Source of the DNA: Propylenella binzhouense
GTDB taxonomy: Bacteria; Pseudomonadota; Alphaproteobacteria; Rhizobiales; Afifellaceae
NCBI RefSeq assembly: GCF_009866965.1
Contig: NZ_SPKJ01000041.1
Coordinates: forward strand, 1-35,235
Direction of reading: 5' to 3'
Length of the DNA: 35,235 nucleotides
The translations under genes and the position numbers were made by a program. The notes under the pieces are model-generated. The model ran no database searches and was not told the DNA's origin. It was given only the letters and a program-made list of their open reading frames with translations. This document shows, piece after piece, positions 19,425-27,237 of the stretch (position 1 is its first letter; every line of letters starts with the position of its first letter).

Positions 19425-20831
19425 TCAGGCCGTGATCCGGGCGGCGCGGGAGTGCCGTTCCACGCGCCTTTCGATCTCGGAGAGCTCGTTCGGCAGGACG
19501 TCGTAGCGCTCGCGCCGGGTGAGGATCGGCCGGGCCCATTCCGGCAGGTCCGGGTGAACGCCGGCAGCCGCTTCGACGGCTTCCGGAAACTTTGCCGGAT
19601 GCGCGGTGGAAAGCGTGACCATCGGCGTCTGCGCATCCATGTTGTGCTCCGCGACCGCGATCCCGACGGCCGTGTGGGGGTCGACCAGCATGCCTGTTTC
19701 GCGGAGTGTCCGCCGGATGGTGGCTGCGGTTTCATCCTCGCCGCAGGATCCGGAGACGAAGAGTGGCCGGATGGCCTGCCGTGCGTTCTCCGCCATCGTG
19801 AACGCGCCCGATTGCGAGAGGCCGGACATCAATCGGCGCACGCCGGACGCCTCGCGTGCCTCGGCCTCGAAGAGCAGCCGCTCGAAATTGGAGGAGACCT
19901 GGATGTCCATGGAGGGCGAGGAACTCGGGGTGACGCCGCGCACCTCGTAGCGGCCCGTGCGGATGGTGCGGTCGAGGATGTCGTTGACGTTCGTCGCGAC
20001 GACCAGCTTTCCGATCGGGAGGCCCATCCGGTGCGCCACGTACCCGGCGAAGACATTGCCGAAATTGCCGGTCGGGACCGTGAAGCTGACCGGCCGGTAC
20101 GGCGCTCCGAGCGCCACCGCCGCGTAGAAATAGTAGACCGCCTGCGCGACGATACGGCCCCAGTTGATCGAATTCACCGCCGCGAGGCCGACCCGGTCGC
20201 GGAAGGCGAAATCATTGAACATCGCCTTCACGAGCGCCTGAGCGTCGTCGAACGTGCCGCGGATCGCGATCGCCTGGACGTTGTCCTCGACGACCGTCGT
20301 CATCTGGCGGCGCTGCACCGGCGAGACGCGCCCATCGGGAAAGAGGATGGCGATGTCGATCCGCTCGCGGCCGCGAAAGGCTTCGATCGCCGCGCCTCCC
20401 GTATCCCCCGAGGTGGCGCCGACGATCGTCGCGCGCCGGCCGCGCTCGGCGAGGAAGTGGTCCATGAGCCGGGCGAGCACCTGCATCGCCACGTCCTTGA
20501 AGGCGAGCGTCGGGCCGTGGAAGAGTTCGAGCACGAAGTGGTTCGGGGCGATCTGGACGAGCGGCGTGACCGCCGGATGGCGGAAGGTGCCATAGGCATC
20601 GTCCAGGATCGCCCGAAGGGTACCGGGCGCCAGTTCGTCGCCGGTGAAGCGGCCGATGATGCGCGCCGCCACCTCGGCATAGGGAAGGCCGGCGAGCGCG
20701 GCGATCTCGTCCGGCGCGAGCCGCGGCCAGGTCTCCGGCACGTAGAGCCCGCCGTCGCGCGCCAATCCCGTCAGAACGACGTCGCGGAAACCGAGTGCCG
20801 GCGCTTCCCCGCGGGTGGAAACGTAACGCAA
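19425..20831 (-). CDS. thrC: Threonine synthase (TTG start)
   Basis: Converts O-phosphohomoserine to threonine with PLP. The start is TTG at 20831: translation from there gives LRYVSTRG, matching the normal N-terminal MKYISTRG of threonine synthases, and a strong GAGGAG lies six bases upstream. No ATG gives a sensible N-terminus; the frame remains open further upstream but that part is non-coding in character. The 468-residue product has PLP lysine K112 in HGPTLAFKD, the phosphate-binding GATSGDTGGAA loop near 155, and the C-terminal region typical of the long (thrC1) class. First gene of the operon with the M16 peptidase and acetyltransferase. TTG may limit its translation rate. Confidence 0.95.
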   Translation of the reverse strand: MRYVSTRGEAPALGFRDVVLTGLARDGGLYVPETWPRLAPDEIAALAGLPYAEVAARIIGRFTGDELAPGTLRAILDDAYGTFRHPAVTPLVQIAPNHFVLELFHGPTLAFKDVAMQVLARLMDHFLAERGRRATIVGATSGDTGGAAIEAFRGRERIDIAILFPDGRVSPVQRRQMTTVVEDNVQAIAIRGTFDDAQALVKAMFNDFAFRDRVGLAAVNSINWGRIVAQAVYYFYAAVALGAPYRPVSFTVPTGNFGNVFAGYVAHRMGLPIGKLVVATNVNDILDRTIRTGRYEVRGVTPSSSPSMDIQVSSNFERLLFEAEAREASGVRRLMSGLSQSGAFTMAENARQAIRPLFVSGSCGEDETAATIRRTLRETGMLVDPHTAVGIAVAEHNMDAQTPMVTLSTAHPAKFPEAVEAAAGVHPDLPEWARPILTRRERYDVLPNELSEIERRVERHSRAARITA

Positions 20832-20961
20832 AGAATTCTCCTCTGGCGAGGTGCGGACACTATCGCCCGCTCCGCCGGGCGGCAAGCAGATCGGCGGGCG
20901 CGGCTGCAACGCCCGGCCGCGGCGGACGTTGCCGACGAAGAGCCGAGCATGGAGCTTCGCG

Positions 20962-21177
20962 ATGAGCAGCGGAGAGAAGGATCCGACAAAGGCGCAGGCA
21001 GCCGTCGAGACGGGCGCCAATCCGGGCGCCAATCCGGGCGACGAGGCGGCGCCCGGCACGCCCGGCAGCGGCGAGAACATCTGCCCCGTCTGCGGGGGAA
21101 CGGGGCGGCTCGATGGCCGCAAATGCCAGAGCTGCGGCGGGACGGGCCGGGTGATCGAAGGAATCGGCGGCGGCTGA
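20962..21177 (+). CDS. Small protein with paired DnaJ-like CxxCxGxG zinc motifs
   Basis: A 71-residue hydrophilic protein. The first half is low-complexity and includes a tandem GANPGANPGD stretch made by a perfect 12-base repeat (21012-21023 and 21024-21035). The second half has two CxxCGGTG motifs (CPVCGGTG and CQSCGGTG) 16 residues apart, which together look like one zinc site of the DnaJ central domain, without the J domain. It ends RVIEGIGGG. Similar small 'molecular chaperone DnaJ'-labelled proteins exist in alphaproteobacteria; function unknown. It diverges from thrC across 130 bases and precedes the HAD gene by 51 bases on the same strand. The ATG at 20962 is the only good start. Confidence 0.75.
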   Translation: MSSGEKDPTKAQAAVETGANPGANPGDEAAPGTPGSGENICPVCGGTGRLDGRKCQSCGGTGRVIEGIGGG

Positions 21178-21228
21178 CGCCGGGCCGGGCGGCTTGTGCT
21201 GCGGCATCCGCGGCCCTAAGTGGCGGCG

Positions 21229-21909
21229 ATGCTGGTCATCTTCGACTGCGACGGCGTCCTCGCCGACACCGAGATCATCGCGGCGCGCGTCGACGCCGAG
21301 CTGCTGCACGAAGCCGGGCTGGAGATCAGTGCCGAGGAGGTCGCGCACCGATATGCGGGGCTGACCACGGAGCGGATCTTCGAGCTCGCCGGGGAGGAGC
21401 TCGGACGGGCGCTGCCCGATTCCCTGCTCGCGCGGGCCGAGGAGGAGACCGACCGCCGCCTCGAGCAGGAAGCACTGCCGATCGCCGGCGCCGAGGAGAT
21501 GCTCGACCGCCTGGAATGGCCGCGCTGCGTCTGCTCCAACTCGCGCCCCGAGCGGCTGCGGGTGACCCTCGAGGTGATCGGTCTCTACGACCGGTTCCGG
21601 CCCTATGTCTTTTCGGCGCGCGAGGTCGGCGAGGGCAGGGGCAAGCCGGCGCCCGACGTCTTCCTCCATGCCGCCGCCGTCATGGAGACCGCTCCTGCCG
21701 ACACGATCGTGATCGAAGATTCGGTTGCAGGCGTCGCCGGGGCGGTCGCCGCCGGCATGCGCGTCGTCGGCTTCGTCGGCGCCTCTCATACCTGGCCGGG
21801 TCACGGCGAGGCGCTGATGGACGCCGGGGCGATCACCGTGATCCGCCGCCTCGCCGACGTCCCGGCGACGGTCGAGGCGCTCCGGGAATGGTCTTCCGAC
21901 CTGGTGTGA
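21229..21909 (+). CDS. HAD family hydrolase, phosphoglycolate phosphatase/beta-phosphoglucomutase-like
   Basis: A 226-residue HAD-IA phosphatase or phosphomutase. Motif I is FDCDGVLADTE (nucleophile D6, acid D8), motif II the CSNSRPERLRVTL segment, motif III the lysine in GKPAPDVFLHAA, motif IV VIEDSVAGVAGAVAAGM. The helical cap domain lies between residues about 16 and 80. The substrate cannot be fixed from sequence. The start at ATG 21229 is preferred; an in-frame GTG at 21220 would add three residues. The stop (21907-21909) overlaps a GTG start of the next gene (GTGA), so the two are likely coupled. Confidence 0.9.
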   Translation: MLVIFDCDGVLADTEIIAARVDAELLHEAGLEISAEEVAHRYAGLTTERIFELAGEELGRALPDSLLARAEEETDRRLEQEALPIAGAEEMLDRLEWPRCVCSNSRPERLRVTLEVIGLYDRFRPYVFSAREVGEGRGKPAPDVFLHAAAVMETAPADTIVIEDSVAGVAGAVAAGMRVVGFVGASHTWPGHGEALMDAGAITVIRRLADVPATVEALREWSSDLV

Positions 21910-22418
21910 GCGCGTCGGAGCCCTTCGTCCTCACGCTCGAGCTCGACGGCGATTCGTTCGCGCGGATCGATGCGCTCCGCCGCCGGCACTATCCCGCCGA
22001 GCGCAACCAGGTCCCGGCGCATGTCACGCTGTTTCACCAGCTGCCGGCGGGGCGCGCCCGCGAGGTGAAGGCGGTCGTGAGGCAGGAAGCGCAGGCGCAG
22101 CGCCCCTTCGATCTGCGGGTCGCCTCGGTGAAGTCGATCGGTACCGGGGTCGCTTTGTTCCTCGAATCGCCCCAGCTCGCGGCGCTCAGGGAGAGCCTTG
22201 CCCGCGAATTCCGGTCCGATCTCTCGGACCAGGATCGCTCGGGCTTCCGGCCGCACGTGACGATCCAGAACAAGGTCCCGCCGAAAGAAGCGGATCGCCT
22301 GCAGCGCGAGCTCGCGGCCGGCTTCCGGCCGCTCGCCGTGAAGGCGCTCGGCCTGCACCTCTGGCGCTACAGGGGCGGCGCCTGGGAGAGCGTTCAGGTC
22401 TTTCGCTTCGGGCGCTGA
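21906..22418 (+). CDS. 2H phosphoesterase / 2'-5' RNA ligase family protein
   Basis: A 170-residue protein of the 2H (two-histidine) phosphoesterase superfamily, which includes ThpR and cyclic phosphodiesterases acting on 2',3'-cyclic or 2'-5' linked RNA ends. Both catalytic motifs are present at the usual distance: H39-V-T41 (AHVTLFHQLP) and H117-V-T119 (PHVTIQNKV). The GTG at 21906 is chosen because it overlaps the HAD stop as GTGA and gives an N-terminus (MSASEPFVLTLEL) like relatives; an in-frame ATG at 21888 would add six residues. Physiological substrate unknown. Confidence 0.87.
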   Translation: MSASEPFVLTLELDGDSFARIDALRRRHYPAERNQVPAHVTLFHQLPAGRAREVKAVVRQEAQAQRPFDLRVASVKSIGTGVALFLESPQLAALRESLAREFRSDLSDQDRSGFRPHVTIQNKVPPKEADRLQRELAAGFRPLAVKALGLHLWRYRGGAWESVQVFRFGR

Positions 22419-22436
22419 CGTGAAGACAATCTAGAG

Positions 22437-22458
22437 TTTATCTTTCGAATGTGATAAA
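22437..22458. promoter_or_regulatory. AT-rich inverted repeat upstream of the unknown membrane protein gene
   Basis: TTTATC (22437-22442) and GATAAA (22453-22458) form a perfect 6-base inverted repeat with a 10-base spacer, in an AT-rich patch that stands out from GC-rich surroundings. It lies 33 bases before the ATG at 22491 and 19 bases after the 2H gene stop. It could be an operator or part of the promoter; no known regulator's consensus is claimed. Confidence 0.35.
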
Positions 22459-22490
22459 TCCCTGCGTGTATTCCTGGGAGGGAGGCAGGC

Positions 22491-23315
22491 ATGACGGATG
22501 CAAACATCAACGCTCCGGCAAGGCCGGTTGCGGCCGTCGGTCACGGATTTCCGGTTCTCGTGTTCGTGGCTCTCGTAGGCGGAGCCGCGCCCTACCTTTT
22601 GCGAGTAGCGAGCCAGTTAGTGACGGCTCAACTCGAGGGAGGGGCACCGAACATTCCTGCCTTCGGCTTCTGGCTCGGGATCGGCATCTTCGCGGTGCTC
22701 GGACTCGTGACGTCGATTGCGACGGCGGAGCAAAGCGCGAAGGCCTACTTCGTCGCCGCGATGGCCGCGCCGGGGCTCATCGCAGGCGCGCTGCTCGGCA
22801 TCAATGAGGCCAAGGTGCCTGTCGGGACCCGGAGTGCGGAGACATCGGCGGCAATTCCCGGCACGACCTTGGGCCTGCACATCTTCGGGGCGGCACTGGC
22901 GCAGCCGTTGAACGGTTCCGCCACAGCGGGCGCGGCCCCACCGAGCATTGCCGCCGCGGATGGAGGTTCGCAGATCGAGGTGAAGGTAGATATCGAGAAC
23001 GCGTCGGCCGTCGCGGGTGCAAGCGAGCTGAAGATACTGGCTGCCGGAGCGCAAGGGACCGGTGTGCAGGCTACATGTCCCGCCTTCGCTGGCGCGAATT
23101 GCTCGATTTGGGTACCTGGCGAGACGAAATCCGTCACATTCGAACTCGGCGGACGCTCGACCGAAATCCAACTTCCGCCGGAAGCCAGCCAGATCGGCGT
23201 CTCTATCGAGGCGAACCCCTCTGTCTCGCAGCAACTGTGGTGGGCGCTGGGCGGCAGATTGCGCGGCGAAGTCTCCGGGCTGAAGGCCGAGGCGATAACG
23301 GGCGCCACCAATTAG
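22491..23315 (+). CDS. Hypothetical membrane protein with C-terminal extracytoplasmic domain
   Basis: I do not recognise this 274-residue protein. Visible features: a hydrophilic start, three hydrophobic helices (about 20-40, 57-78, 86-104), a weaker hydrophobic stretch at about 124-140, a small-residue linker rich in A, G, S and P (140-160), and a beta-rich C-terminal domain (160-274) with two cysteines, C196 and C204 (ATCPAF..ANC), that could form a disulfide if outside the cytoplasm. A good ribosome site (GGGAGGGAGG) precedes the ATG. Base use differs from its neighbours: codons such as TTA, ATA and GTA appear, and the upstream is AT-rich, hinting at recent acquisition. It stands alone, with its own probable promoter region and a strong hairpin just after its stop. 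Confidence 0.75.
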   Translation: MTDANINAPARPVAAVGHGFPVLVFVALVGGAAPYLLRVASQLVTAQLEGGAPNIPAFGFWLGIGIFAVLGLVTSIATAEQSAKAYFVAAMAAPGLIAGALLGINEAKVPVGTRSAETSAAIPGTTLGLHIFGAALAQPLNGSATAGAAPPSIAAADGGSQIEVKVDIENASAVAGASELKILAAGAQGTGVQATCPAFAGANCSIWVPGETKSVTFELGGRSTEIQLPPEASQIGVSIEANPSVSQQLWWALGGRLRGEVSGLKAEAITGATN

Positions 23316-23326
23316 GTCAGACGCGG

Positions 23327-23360
23327 CGCATAGCCGGGAGCGGCGCCTTCCGGCTATGCG
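23327..23360. terminator. Perfect 11-bp hairpin between convergent genes
   Basis: CGCATAGCCGG (23327-23337) and CCGGCTATGCG (23350-23360) pair perfectly around a 12-base loop. The hairpin lies between the convergent ends of the unknown membrane protein gene (stop 23315) and the small gcv-tail ORF, whose TAG stop (23354-23356) is inside the right arm. No T tract follows on either strand, so it is either a non-canonical bidirectional terminator or a 3'-end-stabilising stem. Confidence 0.55.
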
Positions 23361-23587
23361 GCCGTGCCGTCGCCCGCGCCCTCCTCCTGCAGCCGGATCA
23401 GCATCAGCACGGCGGCGCGGGAGAGCGCGCGGTCGCGCGCATTGCCGAGATCGTCCTCGAACTGCTTGCAGACTTTCAGGTAGAGCCCGTAGAGGCGCCG
23501 CACGGCCGGGTCCGGATGCTCCTCGAAGGCGCCTTCGAGCCGAGCCACAGTCGCAAGGATCTCCGCGGTTTCGGGAATGCCGTCCAT
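23354..23587 (-). CDS. Small hypothetical protein at the end of the gcv operon
   Basis: A 77-residue protein that I cannot assign to a family. It is mostly charged and helix-prone (EILATVARLEGAFEEH, then RRLYGLYLKVCKQFEDDL and ALSRAAVLMLIRLQEEG regions), with one cysteine and no signal peptide or membrane helix. The ATG at 23587 has a GGAG eight bases upstream, favouring it over upstream starts. It begins 11 bases after the gcvPB stop and should share the glycine-controlled transcript. A link to glycine metabolism is only positional. Confidence 0.65.
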   Translation of the reverse strand: MDGIPETAEILATVARLEGAFEEHPDPAVRRLYGLYLKVCKQFEDDLGNARDRALSRAAVLMLIRLQEEGAGDGTAA

Positions 23588-23598
23588 CGCGTGGTCTC

Positions 23599-25173
23599 CT
23601 ATTCGGCCGCATCCTCGATCGGCTCGGGCGGCGACCATTTGAGTACGGGCTGGCGCGCCGCCCGCGTCTCGTCGAGCCGGCGGCGCGGCGCGAAGCGGGG
23701 CGCGTCCTTGAAGCGTTCAGTCTGACCGCGCTTTGCGGCCATCGCGAGATCGCGCAATGTCGCAACGAAGACGTCGAGGCTGGCGCGGGATTCCGACTCG
23801 GTCGGCTCGACAAGCATGGCGCCGTGGACGACGAGCGGGAAATAGACCGTCATCGGGTGGAAGCCCTCGTCGATCATCGCCTTGGCGAAATCGAGTGTCG
23901 TCACGCCGGTTCCGTCGAGGAAGCCGTCGTCGAAGAGCGCCTCGTGCATGGCGGGATGCGCCGGATAGGGGACGCTCATCAGGTCCTGCACGCCGGCGCG
24001 CACGTAATTGGCGTTGAGCACGGCGTCCTCCGCCGCCTGCCGCATGCCGTCGGCGCCATGCGAGAGCATCCAGGCATAGGCGCGCACGAACATGCCCATC
24101 TGGCCGTGAAAGGCGGTCATCCGCCCGAACGGCGCGAGCGCCGCCTCGTCTTCGGCGTGCTCGACGAGCCGGTAGCCGCCGTCGGTTCCGCGCAGGATTG
24201 CCGGCAGCGGCGCATGCGGCGCGAGCGCCTCGGAGAGCACGACCGGCCCCGCGCCCGGTCCGCCGCCGCCATGCGGCGTCGAGAAGGTCTTGTGGAGGTT
24301 GATGTGCATGGCGTCGACGCCGAGCGCGCCAGGCTTCACCTTGCCGAGGATGGCGTTGAGATTGGCGCCGTCGCAATAGAAATAGCCGCCGGCCGCGTGC
24401 ACGGCCGCCGCGATCTCGCAGACCTCCGGCTCGAAGAGGCCGCACGTGTTGGGATTGGTCAGCATGATCGCGGCGATCCTGCCTTCGTGTTCCCCAGCGA
24501 GCCGGCGCACCTCGGCGGCGGCCACCGTCCCGTCCTCGCGGGCCGGCACCGCGACCACCGTGAAGCCGAGAAGCGCGGCGGTCGCCGGGTTGGTGCCGTG
24601 CGCGGATTCCGGCACGAGCACGATCGTGCGGTCCTCGCCGCGGGCACGGACGGCGGCCTTGATCGCCATCATCCCGCAGAGCTCGCCATGGGCGCCGGCC
24701 TTCGGGCTCATCGCGACGGAGTGCATGCCGGTGATCTCGATCAGCCAGCGGCCGAGCTCGTGGATGAGCTCGAGCGCCCCCTGAACCGTGGCTTGCGGGG
24801 CGAGCGGGTGGAGATCGGCGAAGCCCGGCAGGCGCGCGGCCGCCTCGTTCAGCCGCGGATTGTGCTTCATCGTGCAGGAGCCGAGCGGATAGAGCCCGCT
24901 GTCGATGGCGTAGTTCTTCTGGCTGAGCCGCACGTAATGGCGAAGCGCCTCGGGCTCCGAGAGAGCGGGTAGACCGATCGGCGCCTTCCGGCGGTGCCGC
25001 CCGAGCCGGTCGCCCGCATGCTCCGGCACGTCGATGTCGACGCCGGTCACGTCGGTGCGGCCGACCTCGAAGAGAAGCGGCTCCTCGAGCTGGAGCGCGC
25101 GGTTGCCGGTGAAGGTCTCGCGCCGGCGCGTCGCGGGCTCCGGGCGAGTCGGACGGTCGTCTCTGTTCAGCAT
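23599..25173 (-). CDS. gcvPB: Glycine dehydrogenase (decarboxylating) subunit 2
   Basis: C-terminal half of the P protein of glycine cleavage, as a separate 524-residue subunit. It binds PLP, decarboxylates glycine and passes the aminomethyl group to lipoyl-GcvH. PLP lysine K295 lies in HINLHKTFSTPHGGGGPG; other signatures are LGSCTMKHNPRLNE (about 98-111), PKAGAHGELCG (about 157-167) and the ESAHGTNPA loop (about 189-197). The ATG at 25173 gives the usual N-terminus; the frame is open upstream but the extension is R/P-rich and non-coding in character. It follows gcvPA after an unusually wide 232-base gap. Confidence 0.96.
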   Translation of the reverse strand: MLNRDDRPTRPEPATRRRETFTGNRALQLEEPLLFEVGRTDVTGVDIDVPEHAGDRLGRHRRKAPIGLPALSEPEALRHYVRLSQKNYAIDSGLYPLGSCTMKHNPRLNEAAARLPGFADLHPLAPQATVQGALELIHELGRWLIEITGMHSVAMSPKAGAHGELCGMMAIKAAVRARGEDRTIVLVPESAHGTNPATAALLGFTVVAVPAREDGTVAAAEVRRLAGEHEGRIAAIMLTNPNTCGLFEPEVCEIAAAVHAAGGYFYCDGANLNAILGKVKPGALGVDAMHINLHKTFSTPHGGGGPGAGPVVLSEALAPHAPLPAILRGTDGGYRLVEHAEDEAALAPFGRMTAFHGQMGMFVRAYAWMLSHGADGMRQAAEDAVLNANYVRAGVQDLMSVPYPAHPAMHEALFDDGFLDGTGVTTLDFAKAMIDEGFHPMTVYFPLVVHGAMLVEPTESESRASLDVFVATLRDLAMAAKRGQTERFKDAPRFAPRRRLDETRAARQPVLKWSPPEPIEDAAE

Positions 25174-25405
25174 GCGGCGGCTCCCGGGAAGCGGGCGAAT
25201 TTGCGGGCGAGATATCCGGGCGTCCGAGTGGCGAACGCGGCGGGGTGGCCGGACGGCCGTGCTGCGCCGGCCGGCGCGGTCGGCGCCCTGCCTCCGCGCG
25301 GGTGAACGCCGAGGCGACGAAGGCATTTCGGATCGCGCCGCCGAGCCTCGGCACGAGACCGCGGAACCGCTGCCCGGAAGCGCGAGGGAAGAAACGCCGA
25401 GGAGG
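25174..25405 (-). other. 232-base spacer between gcvPA and gcvPB
   Basis: No gene is supported here. A frame from a TTG at 25409 overlaps the gcvPA stop and runs into gcvPB, but it is an arginine/proline/alanine-rich chance reading. The spacer holds a perfect 14-base palindrome GCGCCGGCCGGCGC (25264-25277). It may contain an internal promoter or RNA-processing site; nothing in the sequence decides this. Confidence 0.4.
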
Positions 25406-26749
25406 TCAAAGGACGGCCTCCAATGCTTCGGTGAAGCGGGCCATGTCCTCGTCGATCGCCGTCTCCGTCGCCGCGACGACGAGAAGGTCGGCGAGTTCCG
25501 GCCGCCCCGGCTCGAGCCGCGAGACGGGCAGGCCGGCGACGATCCCTTCCTTGGCCAAGGCGTCGACGACCGGAGCCGCGGCCCTCGGCAGGCGGACGGT
25601 GAACTCGTTGAAGAAGCTCCCGTTCAGGACCTCGACCGCCGGAATCCCTGCGAGCGCTTCGGCGAGCCGGCAGGCGCGGACGTGGTTCGCCTCCGCGAGC
25701 CGGCGGAGGCCGAGCTCGCCGAGGAGCGTCATGTGGATCGTGAAGGCAAGGGCGCAGAGCCCCGAATTGGTGCAGATGTTTGATGTCGCCTTGTCGCGGC
25801 GGATGTGCTGCTCGCGTGTGGAGAGCGTCAGCACGAAGCCGCGGCGGCCTTCCGCATCGACGGTTTCGCCGGCGAGCCGGCCCGGCATCTGCCGGACGTA
25901 TTTCGCGCGCGTCGCGAAGAGGCCGACATAGGGCCCGCCGAAGCCGAGCGGATTGCCGAGCCCCTGGCCCTCGCCGACCACGATGTCCGCGCCCTGCGCC
26001 CCGGGCGGCTCGACAAGCCCGAGGGAGACGACCTCGGTGAAGACGGCGACGAGGAGCGCGCCATGCCGGTGCGCGGCCTCCGCGATCGGGGCCAGGTCGG
26101 TCAGCTGGCCGTAGAAGGAAGGGGACTGCACCACGACGCAGGAGGTCTCGCCGTCGATCGCCGCTATGATGTCCTCCGCGCCCATCGGGTCGGGCGGCAG
26201 CACGGCCAGCCGGTCCTCGGCGAGATCGGAAAGCGTCGCGATGACGTCCCGGTATTGCGGGTGCAGCCCGCCGGAGAGAACCGCCTTCCGGCGCTTCGTC
26301 ACCCGGTGCGCCATGAGGACCCCTTCGCCGGCCGCGGTCGAGCCGTCATACATCGAGGCGTTCGCCACCTCCATCGCAGTGAGGTTCGCGACCTGCGTCT
26401 GGAACTCGAACAGGTATTGCAGCGTGCCCTGCGCGATCTCGGGCTGGTACGGCGTGTAGGAGGTCAGGAATTCCGAGCGCTGGATCAGATGGTCGACGGC
26501 CGCCGGCACGCTGTGGCGGTAGGCGCCGGCGCCGAGGAAGAATGGCCCGTCGGCGGCGGCGTGGTTCTTCCGTGAGATGGCGCGGAGCGTCCGCGTGACC
26601 TCGAGCTCGGTCTTGCGGCGCGGTAGGTCCAGGAGGCCGCCGAGGAGCTTGTCCCTCGGTACGCCGGCGAAGAGGTCGTCGATGCCGGAGACGCCGATTG
26701 CCGCCAGCATCTCGGCGCGGTCCTGGTCGGTATGCGGGAGATAGCGCAT
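25406..26749 (-). CDS. gcvPA: Glycine dehydrogenase (decarboxylating) subunit 1
   Basis: N-terminal half of the P protein, 447 residues, pairing with GcvPB to form the heterotetrameric glycine decarboxylase. Signatures: [15 protein letters not shown] at the start, [20 protein letters not shown] (about 101-120), [14 protein letters not shown] (about 133-146) and the [16 protein letters not shown] stretch (about 268-283). It lacks the PLP lysine, as expected for this subunit. Start at ATG 26749, two bases after the OsmC-like gene's stop. Split P protein is one of two known arrangements; many rhizobia have a fused P protein instead. Confidence 0.96.
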   Translation of the reverse strand: MRYLPHTDQDRAEMLAAIGVSGIDDLFAGVPRDKLLGGLLDLPRRKTELEVTRTLRAISRKNHAAADGPFFLGAGAYRHSVPAAVDHLIQRSEFLTSYTPYQPEIAQGTLQYLFEFQTQVANLTAMEVANASMYDGSTAAGEGVLMAHRVTKRRKAVLSGGLHPQYRDVIATLSDLAEDRLAVLPPDPMGAEDIIAAIDGETSCVVVQSPSFYGQLTDLAPIAEAAHRHGALLVAVFTEVVSLGLVEPPGAQGADIVVGEGQGLGNPLGFGGPYVGLFATRAKYVRQMPGRLAGETVDAEGRRGFVLTLSTREQHIRRDKATSNICTNSGLCALAFTIHMTLLGELGLRRLAEANHVRACRLAEALAGIPAVEVLNGSFFNEFTVRLPRAAAPVVDALAKEGIVAGLPVSRLEPGRPELADLLVVAATETAIDEDMARFTEALEAVL

Positions 26750-26751
26750 CG

Positions 26752-27234
26752 TCAGTTGCCCTCCGCCGGCGCGGCGATGCCCTCGACCACCACCTCGCTC
26801 TTCACCGAATTGGCGATGAAGCAGAGCTCGTGGGCGCGGTGGTGCAGATCGGTGAGGGCGGCCGGCTCGGGCTCCGTCTCGAACGCGATCTTCGGCCGGA
26901 GCACCACCTTCGCGACCGCGTGACGGCCGGCTCCGAGCCGCTCCATCACGCCGTAGGCCTGGTCCTCGTAGGAGAGGACGACATGGCCGGCCCGCCGGGC
27001 AAGGTCGAGGAAGGTGAGCATGTGGCAGCTCGCGAGCGAGGCGACGAACGCCTCCTCCGGGTCGACCGCTTCGGCGCTGGAGAGGGGCAGCGGCACCACC
27101 GAAGGAGATGCCGATGCCGGAACCGTCGCGCCGCCGTCGAAGCGCCATTCGTGCAGGCGGCTGTACTTGCCGCGCAGGAAATCGCCGCCGTCGTTCCGCC
27201 AGGAGATCGTGGCGTCGTGCTTGATTTCGGCCAT
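26752..27234 (-). CDS. OsmC/Ohr family protein inside the gcv operon
   Basis: A 160-residue OsmC-superfamily protein. The family's reactive cysteine pair is present: C70 ([10 protein letters not shown]) and C138 ([18 protein letters not shown]), along with the Arg-containing N-terminal strand (FLRGKYSR). Such proteins reduce organic hydroperoxides through the cysteine pair; this one is closer in pattern to the OsmC-like/YhfA branch than to Ohr itself. Lipoyl-dependent reductants are known for OsmC/Ohr proteins, and the gene lies between gcvH (lipoyl carrier; 3 bases after its stop) and gcvPA (2 bases before its start), so a lipoyl link is a reasonable inference but not shown. Confidence 0.9.
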   Translation of the reverse strand: MAEIKHDATISWRNDGGDFLRGKYSRLHEWRFDGGATVPASASPSVVPLPLSSAEAVDPEEAFVASLASCHMLTFLDLARRAGHVVLSYEDQAYGVMERLGAGRHAVAKVVLRPKIAFETEPEPAALTDLHHRAHELCFIANSVKSEVVVEGIAAPAEGN

Positions 27235-27237
27235 GGC

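Noticed and set aside
18129-22418. Very long plus-strand open frame (over 1400 codons) antisense to the acetyltransferase, M16 peptidase and thrC
   Set aside because: Most of it is the complement of well-recognised genes; only the last part (2H phosphoesterase, from 21906) is real. Long antisense frames are common in GC-rich DNA.
25167-25409. 80-codon minus-strand frame bridging gcvPA and gcvPB
   Set aside because: TTG start, R/P/A-rich composition, no family resemblance. Treated as spacer.
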